A DNA stretch of 34,762 nt from Candidimonas sp. (GCA_004298545.1 SCQX01000138.1:1-34762); one strand, 5' to 3'. Shown: positions 19,446 through 28,398, numbered from the stretch's first letter. Numbers and translations are program-made. Notes: a model not told the origin generated them from the sequence alone.

Positions 19446-20039
19446 ATGGATCCATCCGCCACACGCGTCAGCCACGCGGGTAACGTCGACTTGTCCCGGC
19501 AGTTCCTGGTCGCCATGCCGGGGAAGGTGGGCGGCAGCCTTGCCAACACGGTCATCTATATGTGCGAGCATACCGAACAGGGGGCTCTCGGCCTGGTAAT
19601 CAACCGGCCAACCGACCTCACGCTGGGCAACTTGCTGGAACGCATCGAACTCGATCTCTCGCTTGAAATCGGGCCGGTACGCGACGACCCCGTATTCTTC
19701 GGCGGTCCGGTGCAGACCGATCGCGGGTTCGTCTTGCACACGCCCAAGAGCGGTTACAGCTCCAGCATCGAATTGGGCGATGTCGCGCTCACGACATCGC
19801 GCGACGTGCTGCAGGAAATCGCCCAGGGGCACGGCCCCGGACGTCTGCTGGTGACACTCGGCTATTCCGGCTGGGGCGCTGGGCAGCTGGAAAGTGAACT
19901 GGCGCGCAATGCGTGGCTCAACACGCGCGCGTCCATGGAAGTCCTTTTCGATACCCCGCCGGCCGAGCGCTACGACGCGGCGCTGGCGTTGCTGGGTATC
20001 GATGCGTCCATGCTGGCGAGCGATGCCGGGCATGATTGA
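19446..20039 (+). CDS. yqgE: UPF0301/DUF179 protein YqgE
   Basis: A conserved protein of unknown function (197 residues, E. coli YqgE 187). The family pattern is clear: LSRQFLVAMPGKVGGSLANT near the start, YMCEHTEQGALGLVINRP, a FFGGPVQTDRGFVLH block in the middle, and LGYSGWGAGQLESELARNAW toward the end. No signal peptide or membrane segment. It overlaps ruvX by 8 bases, the usual arrangement with this Holliday-junction resolvase-like gene, so co-translation is likely; that does not define its role. Confidence 0.94.
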   Translation: MDPSATRVSHAGNVDLSRQFLVAMPGKVGGSLANTVIYMCEHTEQGALGLVINRPTDLTLGNLLERIELDLSLEIGPVRDDPVFFGGPVQTDRGFVLHTPKSGYSSSIELGDVALTTSRDVLQEIAQGHGPGRLLVTLGYSGWGAGQLESELARNAWLNTRASMEVLFDTPPAERYDAALALLGIDASMLASDAGHD

Positions 20040-20445
20040 AGAAACGCTGCTGGCATTCGATTATGGGACCAAAAAAATTGGTGTTGCCATTGGCAATACA
20101 TTGACGCGCCGGGCGCGTCCGCTCGGCGTCGTCGTCAGCGCGACGCGACCGCAACGTTTTCAGTCGATCGCCCGGTTGCTTGAGGTCTGGCGGCCGGATC
20201 GCGTCGTCGTGGGTCTGCCATTGACGCTCGACGGTAGCGAGCAGCACGCCAGCCTGCACTGCCGGCGCTTTGCCAACCAGTTGCGCGGCCGCTTTGGCGT
20301 GGCGGTGGCGCTGGTCGACGAGCGTCATACCAGCGTCGAAGCTCAGCGCGCACTCCGGTCGTCCGGACCCGATGATGATGCGATGGCGGCCGCCCTCATT
20401 CTGCAGCGCTATCTCGACGCGCTCGACGGGGAGCGGCTTCCTTGA
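20032..20445 (+). CDS. ruvX: RuvX/YqgF, RNase H-fold nuclease (putative pre-16S rRNA nuclease)
   Basis: An essential RNase H-like nuclease implicated in maturing the 16S rRNA 5' end, earlier proposed as an alternative Holliday-junction resolvase. 137 residues. The acidic active-site positions are visible: Asp10 in LAFDYGTKKIGVAIG, Glu97 in VDERHTSVEA, and the C-terminal DDDAMAAALILQRYL (114-128). GLPLTLDGSE is also typical. The ATG at 20032 overlaps the end of yqgE. Its stop TGA overlaps the TTG start of the next gene (TTGA). Confidence 0.94.
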   Translation: MIEETLLAFDYGTKKIGVAIGNTLTRRARPLGVVVSATRPQRFQSIARLLEVWRPDRVVVGLPLTLDGSEQHASLHCRRFANQLRGRFGVAVALVDERHTSVEAQRALRSSGPDDDAMAAALILQRYLDALDGERLP

Positions 20446-21227
20446 CACTCGTGCGATTCGTTGCGCGCCTGGGCGTGGTCACGGTGTGGATTCTGTTCGG
20501 CCTTTTGTGTGTCTCGGTTGTCTTCCCGCTACTGCCGTCGGTGCGCGCCGGCGTCACGCGCTGGTGGTCCCGGTGGCTGATGATGCTTTGCGGCGTCGCG
20601 GTGCGCGTCGTCGGGCAGCCGGTACTCGACCGCCCTTCACTCTGGGTGGCGAACCATGTGTCATGGGTGGACATCTTTGTATTGAACAGCGTGCGCGGCG
20701 TGTCGTTCGTCTCGAAGAGCGAGGTGCGGCGCTGGCCGGTCATTGGCTGGCTGGTGGCCGGTGCCGGCACGGTGTTCCTGGATCGCGGGCGGCGGCAGGC
20801 GATCCGCGCCGTTGCCGGCCAGATGGGCCGGCGCTTCGCGCGCGGCGAGGCCGTGGGGTTGTTTCCCGAGGGGACGTCATCCGATGGGTTCGACGTCGGT
20901 CCGTTTCATGCCAGCCTGTTCGAGCCGGCGATCGAGGCGGGGGTGGACGTGCAGCCCGTCGCCTTGAGGTTCATGCATCGCGGCCGGCGCAGCGGTCACC
21001 TGGCTTTCGTCGGCGAGCAGACACTGGCGCGCAATGTGTGGCTGCTGCTCGGTACGACCGGCGCCGGTGTCGAGGCGGTGTTTCTGCCGGTCATCGGCGC
21101 GGCCGACTGTCGTGGTCTGGGCCGCGCGGGTGTTGCATCGCGCGCGCATGCGGCGGTGCGCCGCGCCGTGCGGGCCAGGGCCGGGTCGCCCGCGGCCGTC
21201 GCCTCGTCGGACGCCGTTTCGCAGTAG
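20442..21227 (+). CDS. Lysophospholipid acyltransferase (PlsC family)
   Basis: A 1-acyl-glycerol-3-phosphate acyltransferase-like protein of 261 residues, probably making phosphatidate or remodelling phospholipids at the inner membrane. One N-terminal hydrophobic segment (about 10-32) precedes the catalytic motif NHVSWVD (His72, Asp77, the HX4D pair); FPEGTSSDG at 141-149 is block III and QPVALRF at 171-177 block IV. The last 50 residues are Ala/Arg-rich. The TTG at 20442 is preferred because GGGAG at 20428-20432 is correctly spaced, and it overlaps the ruvX stop; a GTG at 20451 is the alternative. Acceptor specificity (LPA versus ornithine lipid or other) cannot be judged. It converges on apaH with a 7-base gap. 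Confidence 0.9.
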   Translation: MTLVRFVARLGVVTVWILFGLLCVSVVFPLLPSVRAGVTRWWSRWLMMLCGVAVRVVGQPVLDRPSLWVANHVSWVDIFVLNSVRGVSFVSKSEVRRWPVIGWLVAGAGTVFLDRGRRQAIRAVAGQMGRRFARGEAVGLFPEGTSSDGFDVGPFHASLFEPAIEAGVDVQPVALRFMHRGRRSGHLAFVGEQTLARNVWLLLGTTGAGVEAVFLPVIGAADCRGLGRAGVASRAHAAVRRAVRARAGSPAAVASSDAVSQ

Positions 21228-21234
21228 GGGGACA

Positions 21235-22122
21235 CTAACCAGGCTTGCGGTATTGCGCGCATGCCACTTGGACCAGATGGCGGTCGCTCATGCGCATGGC
21301 GGTCAGCTTGCCGCCCCAGACGCAACCCGTGTCGAGGCAGACCACGTCGGGGCGCATCAGCAGTCCCAGCGCCGACCAGTGGCCAAACACCACGGTGGTA
21401 TCCCGCGCGGCGCGTTCGGGCACGTCGAACCAGGGTATCAATTCCTGGCCGGGCTCGGGTTCGCGTTTGTATTTGAATTCCATGTCGCCGTTGGACGAGC
21501 ACATGCGCATGCGGGTCAGCGCGTTGACGATCGCCCGCAGCCGCTTGTTGCCGTGGAAGGAATCCTTCCAGCGCACCGGCTTGTTGCCGTACAGGTGGGC
21601 AAGGTGGCTTCGCCAGTCGTCATCCCTCAGCGCTGTCTCGACTTCATGCGCCAGGTCGAGCGTTTTGGCGACGCTCCAGCTGGCGAGAACCCCGGCGTGG
21701 ACCAGGAGGTGATCGTGCGCGTAGTACGCCAGCGGCCGCTGGCGCAGCCAATCGACGAGCGCGTCGGCATCCGGCGCGTTGAGAATGTCGTCCAGAGTGT
21801 CCGCGCGGCTGGGCTGGCGGATGCCGGCCGCCGTTGCCAGCAAATGCAAGTCGTGGTTGCCGAGAACGACCGTAGCGCGGTCTCCCAGCGCAATGACCGC
21901 GCGCAGGGCGCCCAGGGAATCGGGCCCGCGGTTGACCAGATCGCCGGCGAACCAGAACCGCGCCCCGGGGTCGGCGGCGATGTCGGGGTGCGCCAGAAGC
22001 TGGCACAAGGGTGCGCAACAGCCCTGGAGATCGCCGATGATCCAGATATGGGCTGGCGCGTCCGGCGCGTCGCGGCTTTGCTGATGATGCGTGGGTTCGG
22101 TTTGTGCCGCGGGCGTGTTCAT
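21235..22122 (-). CDS. apaH: Bis(5'-nucleosyl)-tetraphosphatase, symmetrical
   Basis: Hydrolyses diadenosine tetraphosphate to two ADP and, in E. coli, also acts as a decapping enzyme on Np4-capped RNA. A PPP-family metallophosphatase of 295 residues. Motifs: IGDLQGC at 29-35 (Gln where many PPP enzymes have His, common in ApaH as I recall), [10 protein letters not shown] at 60-69, [10 protein letters not shown] at 86-95, LVHAG, and FGHWSALGL and LDTGCVWGG near the C-terminus. The first 24 residues are a non-conserved extension. The ATG overlaps the lptG stop as ATGA. Last gene of the long minus-strand run. Confidence 0.95.
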   Translation of the reverse strand: MNTPAAQTEPTHHQQSRDAPDAPAHIWIIGDLQGCCAPLCQLLAHPDIAADPGARFWFAGDLVNRGPDSLGALRAVIALGDRATVVLGNHDLHLLATAAGIRQPSRADTLDDILNAPDADALVDWLRQRPLAYYAHDHLLVHAGVLASWSVAKTLDLAHEVETALRDDDWRSHLAHLYGNKPVRWKDSFHGNKRLRAIVNALTRMRMCSSNGDMEFKYKREPEPGQELIPWFDVPERAARDTTVVFGHWSALGLLMRPDVVCLDTGCVWGGKLTAMRMSDRHLVQVACAQYRKPG

Positions 22123-23294
22123 GTCGTCCGCCGCGATCCGGCCCGCTGGCGGAAAGCGCGCACACGGTGCTGGTTTTCCATGAGCAGCAGGGCGCCCAGG
22201 GCCAGCAGGAGCACGACCAGATTGGGTACGATGGCCGTAACCCAAGGGTGCCACTTGTTGAGCATGCCGATATTGAGGGCAAGCTGGTTGAGCATGAAGA
22301 AGCCCACCCCCAGGATGATGCCGATGAAAACCTTGCTGCCGACACCGCCGCGGCGCGTCTGCAGGAAACCGATGGGGGCGGCGATGGTCATCATGACCAG
22401 CAGCGTGAATGGATACGCCACTTTGCGCCACAGTGCGACCACCTGGCGATCGGTTTGCAGGTGGTTGGCTTTCAGGTAGCCGATATAGTCGAGCAGGTCG
22501 AGTATGGACATGCGCTCGGGCGTGAGAATGCGTGCAATGAGACGATCGGGCGTCAAGGTCGTTGCCAGCACGCGCCGGGCGACCGTGTCTACGGTGGAGA
22601 CGGGCGCACTGGGCTGTTGCGCGTTGGCCAGTGCCGATATCGCGTTGCCGTCTATTCTGTTCTCGGTGACGTGGTCGAGCACCAGCTTGCCGTGGTCGAA
22701 ACGCCCTTCGGTGGCCGCGGAATACTGTACGAGCTGGTGTTGCCGATTGAACTCATAGACGATGATGTCGCCGACATTGCCGTTGGCCTTGAGTGTCTTG
22801 ATGTTGATGATGCGCGTGCCGCCATGCACGGGGCGCGATTCCTTGAACCAGTAGCCGCTCTCGAGGCCGGCGCCGTTCGAGCGTCCCAGCATCAACAGGT
22901 TGGCCTCGCTCGATTTGACTTCGGCCGCTGGCGTCACGACTTCCGACAGGAAGAAGGCGCCCAGAACCAGGGGCGCGGTGATGGCCCAAAGCATCATGAG
23001 CAGCTTCAACCCGCTGACGCCGGACACGCGCAGGATGACCAGTTCGTTGCGCTGCGCCAGTCCTGCCAGCGCCAGAATCGCACCGATGAGCAGCCCGATC
23101 GGCAATAGATCGTAGAGGCGCGTGGGTATGGCGAGCGCTTGCAGATAGAGCAGGTTGATGAGAGAGAATTTCGCGCTGATGTTGTCGAGTTCGTCGATCA
23201 GCGCGAAGAACGTGAACAAACCCACCAGCGCCAGCAGCACGACCGTGCAGGATCGGTAGATTTCCAGGGCGAGATAACGGCGGGTGGTGCGCAT
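22119..23294 (-). CDS. lptG: LPS export ABC transporter permease LptG
   Basis: One of the two transmembrane permeases of LptB2FG, which extracts lipopolysaccharide from the inner membrane and feeds it to LptC-LptA-LptD. 391 residues with the family topology: three N-terminal helices (about 15-40, 60-85, 100-125), a periplasmic beta-jellyroll domain, and three C-terminal helices from about 300 on. [17 protein letters not shown] is the conserved cytoplasmic coupling region. ATG at 23294 gives the standard short N-terminus. lptF, normally its neighbour, is not here; LptG is assigned over LptF by resemblance only. Starts 10 bases after mtgA and overlaps apaH. Confidence 0.88.
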   Translation of the reverse strand: MRTTRRYLALEIYRSCTVVLLALVGLFTFFALIDELDNISAKFSLINLLYLQALAIPTRLYDLLPIGLLIGAILALAGLAQRNELVILRVSGVSGLKLLMMLWAITAPLVLGAFFLSEVVTPAAEVKSSEANLLMLGRSNGAGLESGYWFKESRPVHGGTRIINIKTLKANGNVGDIIVYEFNRQHQLVQYSAATEGRFDHGKLVLDHVTENRIDGNAISALANAQQPSAPVSTVDTVARRVLATTLTPDRLIARILTPERMSILDLLDYIGYLKANHLQTDRQVVALWRKVAYPFTLLVMMTIAAPIGFLQTRRGGVGSKVFIGIILGVGFFMLNQLALNIGMLNKWHPWVTAIVPNLVVLLLALGALLLMENQHRVRAFRQRAGSRRTT

Positions 23295-23304
23295 CGGGAA
23301 GATT

Positions 23305-24039
23305 TTAGTGCACGCCCGGGATGCGCACCAGACGCATGCGGCGCTCGATGACATCCGCGCGCGCTGCCAGGTACGATGAGCTTTCATGACCGCCGAAGTA
23401 GTCGGGGTCGGGCAGCATCACCGCCAGCCGCGCTGCCTGATGCGCATTCAGGCGCGCGGCGCTGGTGTGATAGTAGCGTTCCGCCGCCGCCTGGGCGCCG
23501 AACAGATTCCCACCCCACTGGGCGACGTTCAAATACAGTTCGAGGATGCGCCGCTTGCTCATGACCGCGTTGATCATGTAGGCCAGAATCAGCTCCTGGC
23601 CCTTGCGCAGATAAGTACGCGAGCTGGAGAGAAACAGGTTCTTTGCCAGCTGTTGGGTAATGGTCGAACCGCCGCGCCGCTTGTCGCTCCCCAACCGGAT
23701 CTGATGCTGGTTGTAGGCCCAGGCCTGGCGTATGGCTTGCCAGTCCACGCCGTCGTTTTCCACGAAGGACGAATCCTCCGAGGCGATCACGGCGCGCTTG
23801 AGATCATCGCTGATCCGCGCGTAGGGAACCCACCGGTGGACGAGCGTGACCCGCGGGTCGTCGACGCGCAGTTCGGCAAGTGTCTCCCGCATGAACGCGG
23901 TCGTGTCCGGGTTGCGAAAATTGAACCAGATCACGCCCGCGAGCAGGCCGAATTCATAAAGCAGGGCGGCCGCCGTGCTGATCAGCGCCAGCGCTCCCAC
24001 GAGGCCGACCCGTCTTTTCTTCCGGTAAAGGGCGCTCAT
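23305..24039 (-). CDS. mtgA: Monofunctional biosynthetic peptidoglycan transglycosylase
   Basis: A GT51 glycosyltransferase that polymerises lipid II into glycan strands without a transpeptidase domain. 244 residues, with one N-terminal transmembrane helix (about 13-38). Motif 1 is VIASEDSSFVENDG with catalytic Glu88; motif 2 RRGGSTITQQLAKNLFL (121-137); motif 3 RKGQELILAYMIN (145-157); motif 4 KRRILELYLNVAQWG (162-176). Motif 1 has Asn95 where the family normally has His. The ATG at 24039 overlaps the aroE stop as ATGA. Confidence 0.95.
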   Translation of the reverse strand: MSALYRKKRRVGLVGALALISTAAALLYEFGLLAGVIWFNFRNPDTTAFMRETLAELRVDDPRVTLVHRWVPYARISDDLKRAVIASEDSSFVENDGVDWQAIRQAWAYNQHQIRLGSDKRRGGSTITQQLAKNLFLSSSRTYLRKGQELILAYMINAVMSKRRILELYLNVAQWGGNLFGAQAAAERYYHTSAARLNAHQAARLAVMLPDPDYFGGHESSSYLAARADVIERRMRLVRIPGVH

Positions 24040-24887
24040 TGGCGCTCGGCGTCCAGCGCCTGCCGCAACGCGGCAAGTACTGGCGCGGTCGCGGGGTGCA
24101 ACCCGTGCCAGATGGCGAAGCTTTCCGCCGCCTGGGCCACCAGCATGCCCAGGCCGTCCGACACGACGCGCGCGCCTTTGTCGCGGGCGTCCACCATGAA
24201 GGCGGTTGGCCCGGCGGCGTAGACCAGATCGTACGCGAGTGCGCCCGGCGCGTAGCGTGCGTCGGCGATATCGGGCACCTCGCCAGTCAGGCTGCCCGAC
24301 GTGGCGTTGATGACGACGTCCCAGTCGCCCGTGGATTGATCCAGGCTGCCGCTCGATAGCCGTGCGGCGGCCGTTGGCAGTGCTTCCTGAACCTGGCGCC
24401 GCAACGCGTGCGCGCGTTCCGCGTGGCGGTTGACGATGCGCAGGCTGCCGCAACCAGCCAGTAGCAGCGGCGCAACGATGCCTCGCGCCGCGCCGCCGGC
24501 GCCGATCAGCAGTACCCGCTTGTCGGCGGGGGACGCGCGCAGGCGTTCCAGATCGGCCAGCAGGCCACCGCCATCGGTATTGGCGCCGCATAAGGCATCG
24601 TCGCGTCGGTAGAGCGTATTGACCGCCAGTGCCAGCGTTGCGCTATCGTCGAGCCGTGGGCGCGCGAGGGCGTATGCTTTTCCCTTGAACGGCAGCGTCA
24701 CATTCAGACCGACGCCACCCCGCCTGAAGAAGTCGGCGACCACCGCGTCGAATTCGCCGGCCTGCGCGCGGATTTTGTCGTAGCGCAGCGCCAGCCCGGT
24801 CTGCTTGGCGAATTGTTCGTGGATGAAAGGCGAACGGCTGTGATCGATCGGGTTGCCGATCACCGCGCAGTGTCGGGGTGAAGTCAT
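24036..24887 (-). CDS. aroE: Shikimate dehydrogenase (NADP+)
   Basis: Reduces 3-dehydroshikimate to shikimate, step four of the aromatic pathway. 283 residues. Substrate site: NPIDHSRSPFIH at 12-23 and NVTLPFKG at 62-69 with catalytic Lys68; Asp105 in GANTDGGG is the second catalytic residue. The NADP-binding Rossmann motif GAGGAARG is at 129-136, followed by NRHAERA, where Asn-Arg favours NADPH. The ATG overlaps the stop of the TonB-like gene and the stop overlaps the mtgA start, both as ATGA. A second enzyme of the pathway, aroQ, is 6 kb away on the other strand. Confidence 0.96.
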   Translation of the reverse strand: MTSPRHCAVIGNPIDHSRSPFIHEQFAKQTGLALRYDKIRAQAGEFDAVVADFFRRGGVGLNVTLPFKGKAYALARPRLDDSATLALAVNTLYRRDDALCGANTDGGGLLADLERLRASPADKRVLLIGAGGAARGIVAPLLLAGCGSLRIVNRHAERAHALRRQVQEALPTAAARLSSGSLDQSTGDWDVVINATSGSLTGEVPDIADARYAPGALAYDLVYAAGPTAFMVDARDKGARVVSDGLGMLVAQAAESFAIWHGLHPATAPVLAALRQALDAERQ

Positions 24888-25714
24888 GGTGGGCTGGTGG
24901 TGAGTTCGCTGTTGACGAAATGCCAGGTGCGCGTGATGGCCAGAATGTCCGTGTTGCTTGCCAGCGCGGGTGGAAACGGCGCGAACGGCGCGGCCAATTG
25001 CACGATGCGTTTGGCCGCGGAATTCAATATCGGGTATTTCGAGGGCCGGTCGATTTCCACGCGCAGCAGTTCCCCGTTCTTCCTGATGTACACCGTCATA
25101 CGCAATTGACCGTAGACTTTGCCTCGGGCCTGTTCGGGGTAATGTTCGGTACCGATGATTTCAATCTTTTTGCGCCATGCCTCCACGTATTGCGCATAGG
25201 GCACCGACTGGGTCGAGGGGGCCGTGAAGCGCTGGCGCGGGCGGGCGTCGTAGCGCTTGATGGCGGCCTTCAGCGCGCTGATCTGGGCGTTCACCAGCAC
25301 GGCCTCCTGGGTGAGCTCGTCGTCGCCCGCGTCCGCCGATTCGTCCGCCACGTCCCTTCCGGTTTGTGCCAGCAGGGCCGTCCGCTTTGATTCCAGTAGC
25401 GTGAGCAGCCGCGTCTGTTGCCGTTCGAGCTGGACCTGGCGCTGGTGCAGCGCCGCCAGCACCGCTGTCTCGGCGGACGGGTCGTCGGTCGTGCGCGGCA
25501 GCGGCGAGGCGCTGTAACCCTCTGTGGCCGGGCCTCCGCCGTTGAGGGTGTTCTGCGCCAGCAGCTTCGGCCGAATGGGTGCCGCCTGTGTGCGCGCGTT
25601 GACCAGAACGACCTCCAGAGTACTGGCTTCCGGAGGCCGCGGCGGCGACGATGAAAATCGCAGGGCCAACAACGCCGCGTGCACCGCCAGCGAGATTGGC
25701 AACGCAATGCGCAT
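24884..25714 (-). CDS. TonB C-terminal-domain protein (energy-transducer-like)
   Basis: A 276-residue envelope protein with an N-terminal signal-anchor helix (about 4-20), a variable stretch, a likely coiled coil rich in Gln, Leu and Arg (about 83-118) and a TonB-like C-terminal domain (about 175-266) with YPEQARGKVYGQLRMTVYI, a VEIDRPSKYPILNSAA strand-helix block and FAPFPPAL. TonB couples the proton-motive force, via ExbB/ExbD, to outer-membrane transporters. This protein lacks the Pro-rich EP/KP spacer, and no exbB/exbD is nearby, so the role may be structural. The start is uncertain: ATG 25714 has GGGGG close upstream; TTG 25807 would give 307 residues. It lies between rnb and aroE. Confidence 0.82.
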   Translation of the reverse strand: MRIALPISLAVHAALLALRFSSSPPRPPEASTLEVVLVNARTQAAPIRPKLLAQNTLNGGGPATEGYSASPLPRTTDDPSAETAVLAALHQRQVQLERQQTRLLTLLESKRTALLAQTGRDVADESADAGDDELTQEAVLVNAQISALKAAIKRYDARPRQRFTAPSTQSVPYAQYVEAWRKKIEIIGTEHYPEQARGKVYGQLRMTVYIRKNGELLRVEIDRPSKYPILNSAAKRIVQLAAPFAPFPPALASNTDILAITRTWHFVNSELTTSPP

Positions 25715-25823
25715 ATATCCCCCGCGCGGCCCGATCCAGGCGGGCAGGGCGAATGCCACGGACGGCGCTGGCGTCTGTGGCGCGATTGGATGTTCGGGAG
25801 CGTTCAATCCGGGAGATCGGGTA

Positions 25824-27710
25824 TCAGTCGGGGGCCATCCCCGCGTAACGGCAATCCAGTTCCAGGTTGAGTTCATCGTAACCTGAAATGTCGAGCGCGA
25901 TGATATCGCCGCGTTCCAGTGCCGGCAGCGCGCCCACCCGGGTGACGAATGGCGCGCAGTCGAGCCTGACCAGGTCGTCGCGGATGACGGTGGCGCGTAC
26001 CCGCCGCAACCCCTGTTGCTGCAGCCACCGCAGGCACCAGTAGCGTTCCATCGCTGTCTGGTAGTCTCCCCAGGCGCTGTATTGGGCGTCGAATGCGCCA
26101 ATGATGGCGAACAGGTTCGCATCCCTGGGCTTGTAGGGGGCGACCAGCCGCGCCGATACGCCGTGCGCGACGGTAGCCAGCAGCTGCCCCTGATTGACCA
26201 GATCGACGTATCGCCGTAGCGGCGACGTCGTCCAGGCGTATTGCGGGACACCGATGGATTCGTGCGGCAGCGCTTGCGTGGACATGCGCACGCGCCCCGC
26301 TTGCTGGGACCGATAGATGCCCGGTACGCCGTGCTGCGCCAGCAGTCCGCCCCACAGGTTGTTGGTCAGGATCATGTATTCGGCGATCAGCCGGTCGAGC
26401 GGCGCATTGCGGCGGCGCGGAACCAGGATGACGCGGCTGTCGGGGTCATCGCCCGGGCCTTCCAGGTGGAATGTGTAATCGATGCGGTTGTTGTTTTCGG
26501 GGCGGCCGCGCATCTGTTCGCGCTGGGCCGCAAGATGGCGTGCGAATTGCCATAGCGGCCGCAACCAGTCGCCGTAGGGCAGGTCGGCGTCGGGATCGCG
26601 CAGCGCGGCTTCGGTCACCCGGTCGTCGAGTTGGTCGTGGCGCAGATTCTCTTGCACGATTACGCGTTCGAGCCGGGTTTCGCTCGAGATGATCGTGCCA
26701 TTGTCCAGGTCAGCCAGTACGTAAAGCGAAAGCGCGGGTCTGGGCTGGCCGGCATCCAGTGAAAAGGTATGGATCAGGGTGGCGGGCAGCATGGGGATTT
26801 TCTGACCGGGCGCATAGACCGTCGACATGCGCGCGCGCGCCAGCTTGTCGAGATCGCTGTCGCGCGTGATTGCCAGCCCCGGAGCGGCGATGTGCACGCC
26901 GATGCGGGCGCGGCCATTGCCCTGCGTCGTCACCGAGAGCGCGTCGTCGACCTCGTTGGTGCCAACGTCGTCGACCGAATAGGCAACCACGTCGGCCACG
27001 GGAAGATCGACGCCGGGGGTACCCACCTCGATGGGCGGCAGTGCCGTGCCGTGGGGAAAATTGGCCGCCAGAAAGCGCGCGCGATGCAGCGCCAGCGGAT
27101 GCGGCCATGCGCCCGCGTCCAGCAGCAGCTTCTCGGGACTGGTGCCGACTTGTCGCACGGCTGCCTCCAGCGCCTTCCACTGCATGGAATTCTTGTCCGG
27201 GTGCACGAGCAGCGACGTGGCGGCCTCTGCGAGCGGCGGGGGGATGTGGTGGGCGATGAGCGCGTCCGCCCATTCCTGCTGCTGTTCGGCCTGCTTGCGT
27301 TTCTTTTCGATTGCGGCCAGCGCCGCGGCAAGGACATCGGGAGGCGCGGGACGGTAACAGCCCTTGCCGCGCCGGTGGAAATAGGCCGGCGCTCCGTGCA
27401 GCGCGAAGATCAGCGCCGCTTTTTCGACGGCGGTCGGCGCGTGACCGAAATAGTCCTCGGCGAAATCGGCGGCGGAGAATTCCGCCTGAGGCGCGCATTC
27501 CCACAGGAACTTCGTGTCGAGGGAATTGGCGAGCGCGCGCGCGCGGTCCAACAGCTCCGCCGGTGCGGGTTCTTCGAAACGGAACAGGACGCTCGAGTTC
27601 TTGATCTTGCCGCGTTTACCCGATTCGGCCTCGACTTGCATCGTCGATTCCGCCTCGGAAAGGATGCGTTCGGCTTTGAAACCGCCGTTGTCTTCGTAGA
27701 GTGAGTACAT
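25824..27710 (-). CDS. rnb: RNase II-family 3'-5' exoribonuclease
   Basis: Degrades single-stranded RNA processively from the 3' end. 628 residues, close to RNase II (E. coli Rnb 644) rather than RNase R (over 800). The RNB catalytic region is visible around residues 243-260, with a VDDVGTNEVDDALSV acidic cluster that binds metal, then MSTVYAPGQKIPMLP and, further on, the conserved TSPLRRYVDLVNQ. The S1-like tail after this is short. The ATG at 27710 begins YSLYEDNGGFKAE, as in related proteins, but no purine-rich ribosome-binding site precedes it. It is 94 bases after yqiA. Betaproteobacterial members are often annotated as VacB/RNase II. Confidence 0.9.
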   Translation of the reverse strand: MYSLYEDNGGFKAERILSEAESTMQVEAESGKRGKIKNSSVLFRFEEPAPAELLDRARALANSLDTKFLWECAPQAEFSAADFAEDYFGHAPTAVEKAALIFALHGAPAYFHRRGKGCYRPAPPDVLAAALAAIEKKRKQAEQQQEWADALIAHHIPPPLAEAATSLLVHPDKNSMQWKALEAAVRQVGTSPEKLLLDAGAWPHPLALHRARFLAANFPHGTALPPIEVGTPGVDLPVADVVAYSVDDVGTNEVDDALSVTTQGNGRARIGVHIAAPGLAITRDSDLDKLARARMSTVYAPGQKIPMLPATLIHTFSLDAGQPRPALSLYVLADLDNGTIISSETRLERVIVQENLRHDQLDDRVTEAALRDPDADLPYGDWLRPLWQFARHLAAQREQMRGRPENNNRIDYTFHLEGPGDDPDSRVILVPRRRNAPLDRLIAEYMILTNNLWGGLLAQHGVPGIYRSQQAGRVRMSTQALPHESIGVPQYAWTTSPLRRYVDLVNQGQLLATVAHGVSARLVAPYKPRDANLFAIIGAFDAQYSAWGDYQTAMERYWCLRWLQQQGLRRVRATVIRDDLVRLDCAPFVTRVGALPALERGDIIALDISGYDELNLELDCRYAGMAPD

Positions 27711-27804
27711 GAAGGAGTGGAAGAGGGGGCTCGCTGTGGAGAAAGTGTGGGGAAAGCCGGCCGCGCGCCGGGGCTCGCCGCACCCGCTCGCGCGAGAGCG
27801 GGGG

Positions 27805-28398
27805 TCAGGCAGGCGCGGTGGCGAACTCGAGCACCTCCGGCAGATAGTTTGCGAAATCGGAAAGGCCGTGGTCGCCGCCGTCGATGATGTGCTGGCGGCA
27901 GCCGCGGAACCATTCGGCCATTTCGCGCCAGTCGAGCACCTCGTCCCCCGTCGCCGCCAGCAGGAAATACCGCGCCGGATGCGCCGGGGGCGCCACGGCC
28001 ATCGCGGCCAGTTCATCGACGTATTCCGGCCGGAAGGTGAATGCGTTGCCGCCGTGGAATGGCAGGTGTTCCCCGACCTGGGTGGCCAGGTCGCGCGCGG
28101 CGTGGATCACGGGGTTCAGCAATATGGCGCGGCAATTCCAGCGCCGCGCCAGGCAGGTTGCGTAGTAGCCGCCCAGTGACGACCCGATGAGCACCAGGCG
28201 ATGTTCGGTTTGCGCGGTGCCGAGGGGGAAGGCGTGTTCGATCAGACCATTGGTCAGCGCCAGGGCGTGCGACGGGCTGGCCGGCAGTTGCGGGCACCGC
28301 CACTCGTCACCGAGGCCGCGCGCCCGCACGGCCTCGGCCAGGAGCGTGGCCTTGAACGACCGCGGCGACGAGCGGAAGCCGTGAAGGTAGAGGATCAT
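27805..28398 (-). CDS. yqiA: YqiA/YcfP-type alpha/beta-hydrolase (esterase)
   Basis: A small serine hydrolase of 197 residues. It begins ILYLHGFRSSP, the family's oxyanion-hole strand, and has the nucleophile elbow GSSLGG with Ser74, an acid in ATGDEVLDW (Asp152 or Asp156) and His177 in GGDHGLSDF. E. coli YqiA hydrolyses short acyl esters; the natural substrate is unknown. Its ATG overlaps the mpl stop as ATGA, which suggests co-translation with a peptidoglycan-recycling enzyme. Confidence 0.9.
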   Translation of the reverse strand: MILYLHGFRSSPRSFKATLLAEAVRARGLGDEWRCPQLPASPSHALALTNGLIEHAFPLGTAQTEHRLVLIGSSLGGYYATCLARRWNCRAILLNPVIHAARDLATQVGEHLPFHGGNAFTFRPEYVDELAAMAVAPPAHPARYFLLAATGDEVLDWREMAEWFRGCRQHIIDGGDHGLSDFANYLPEVLEFATAPA

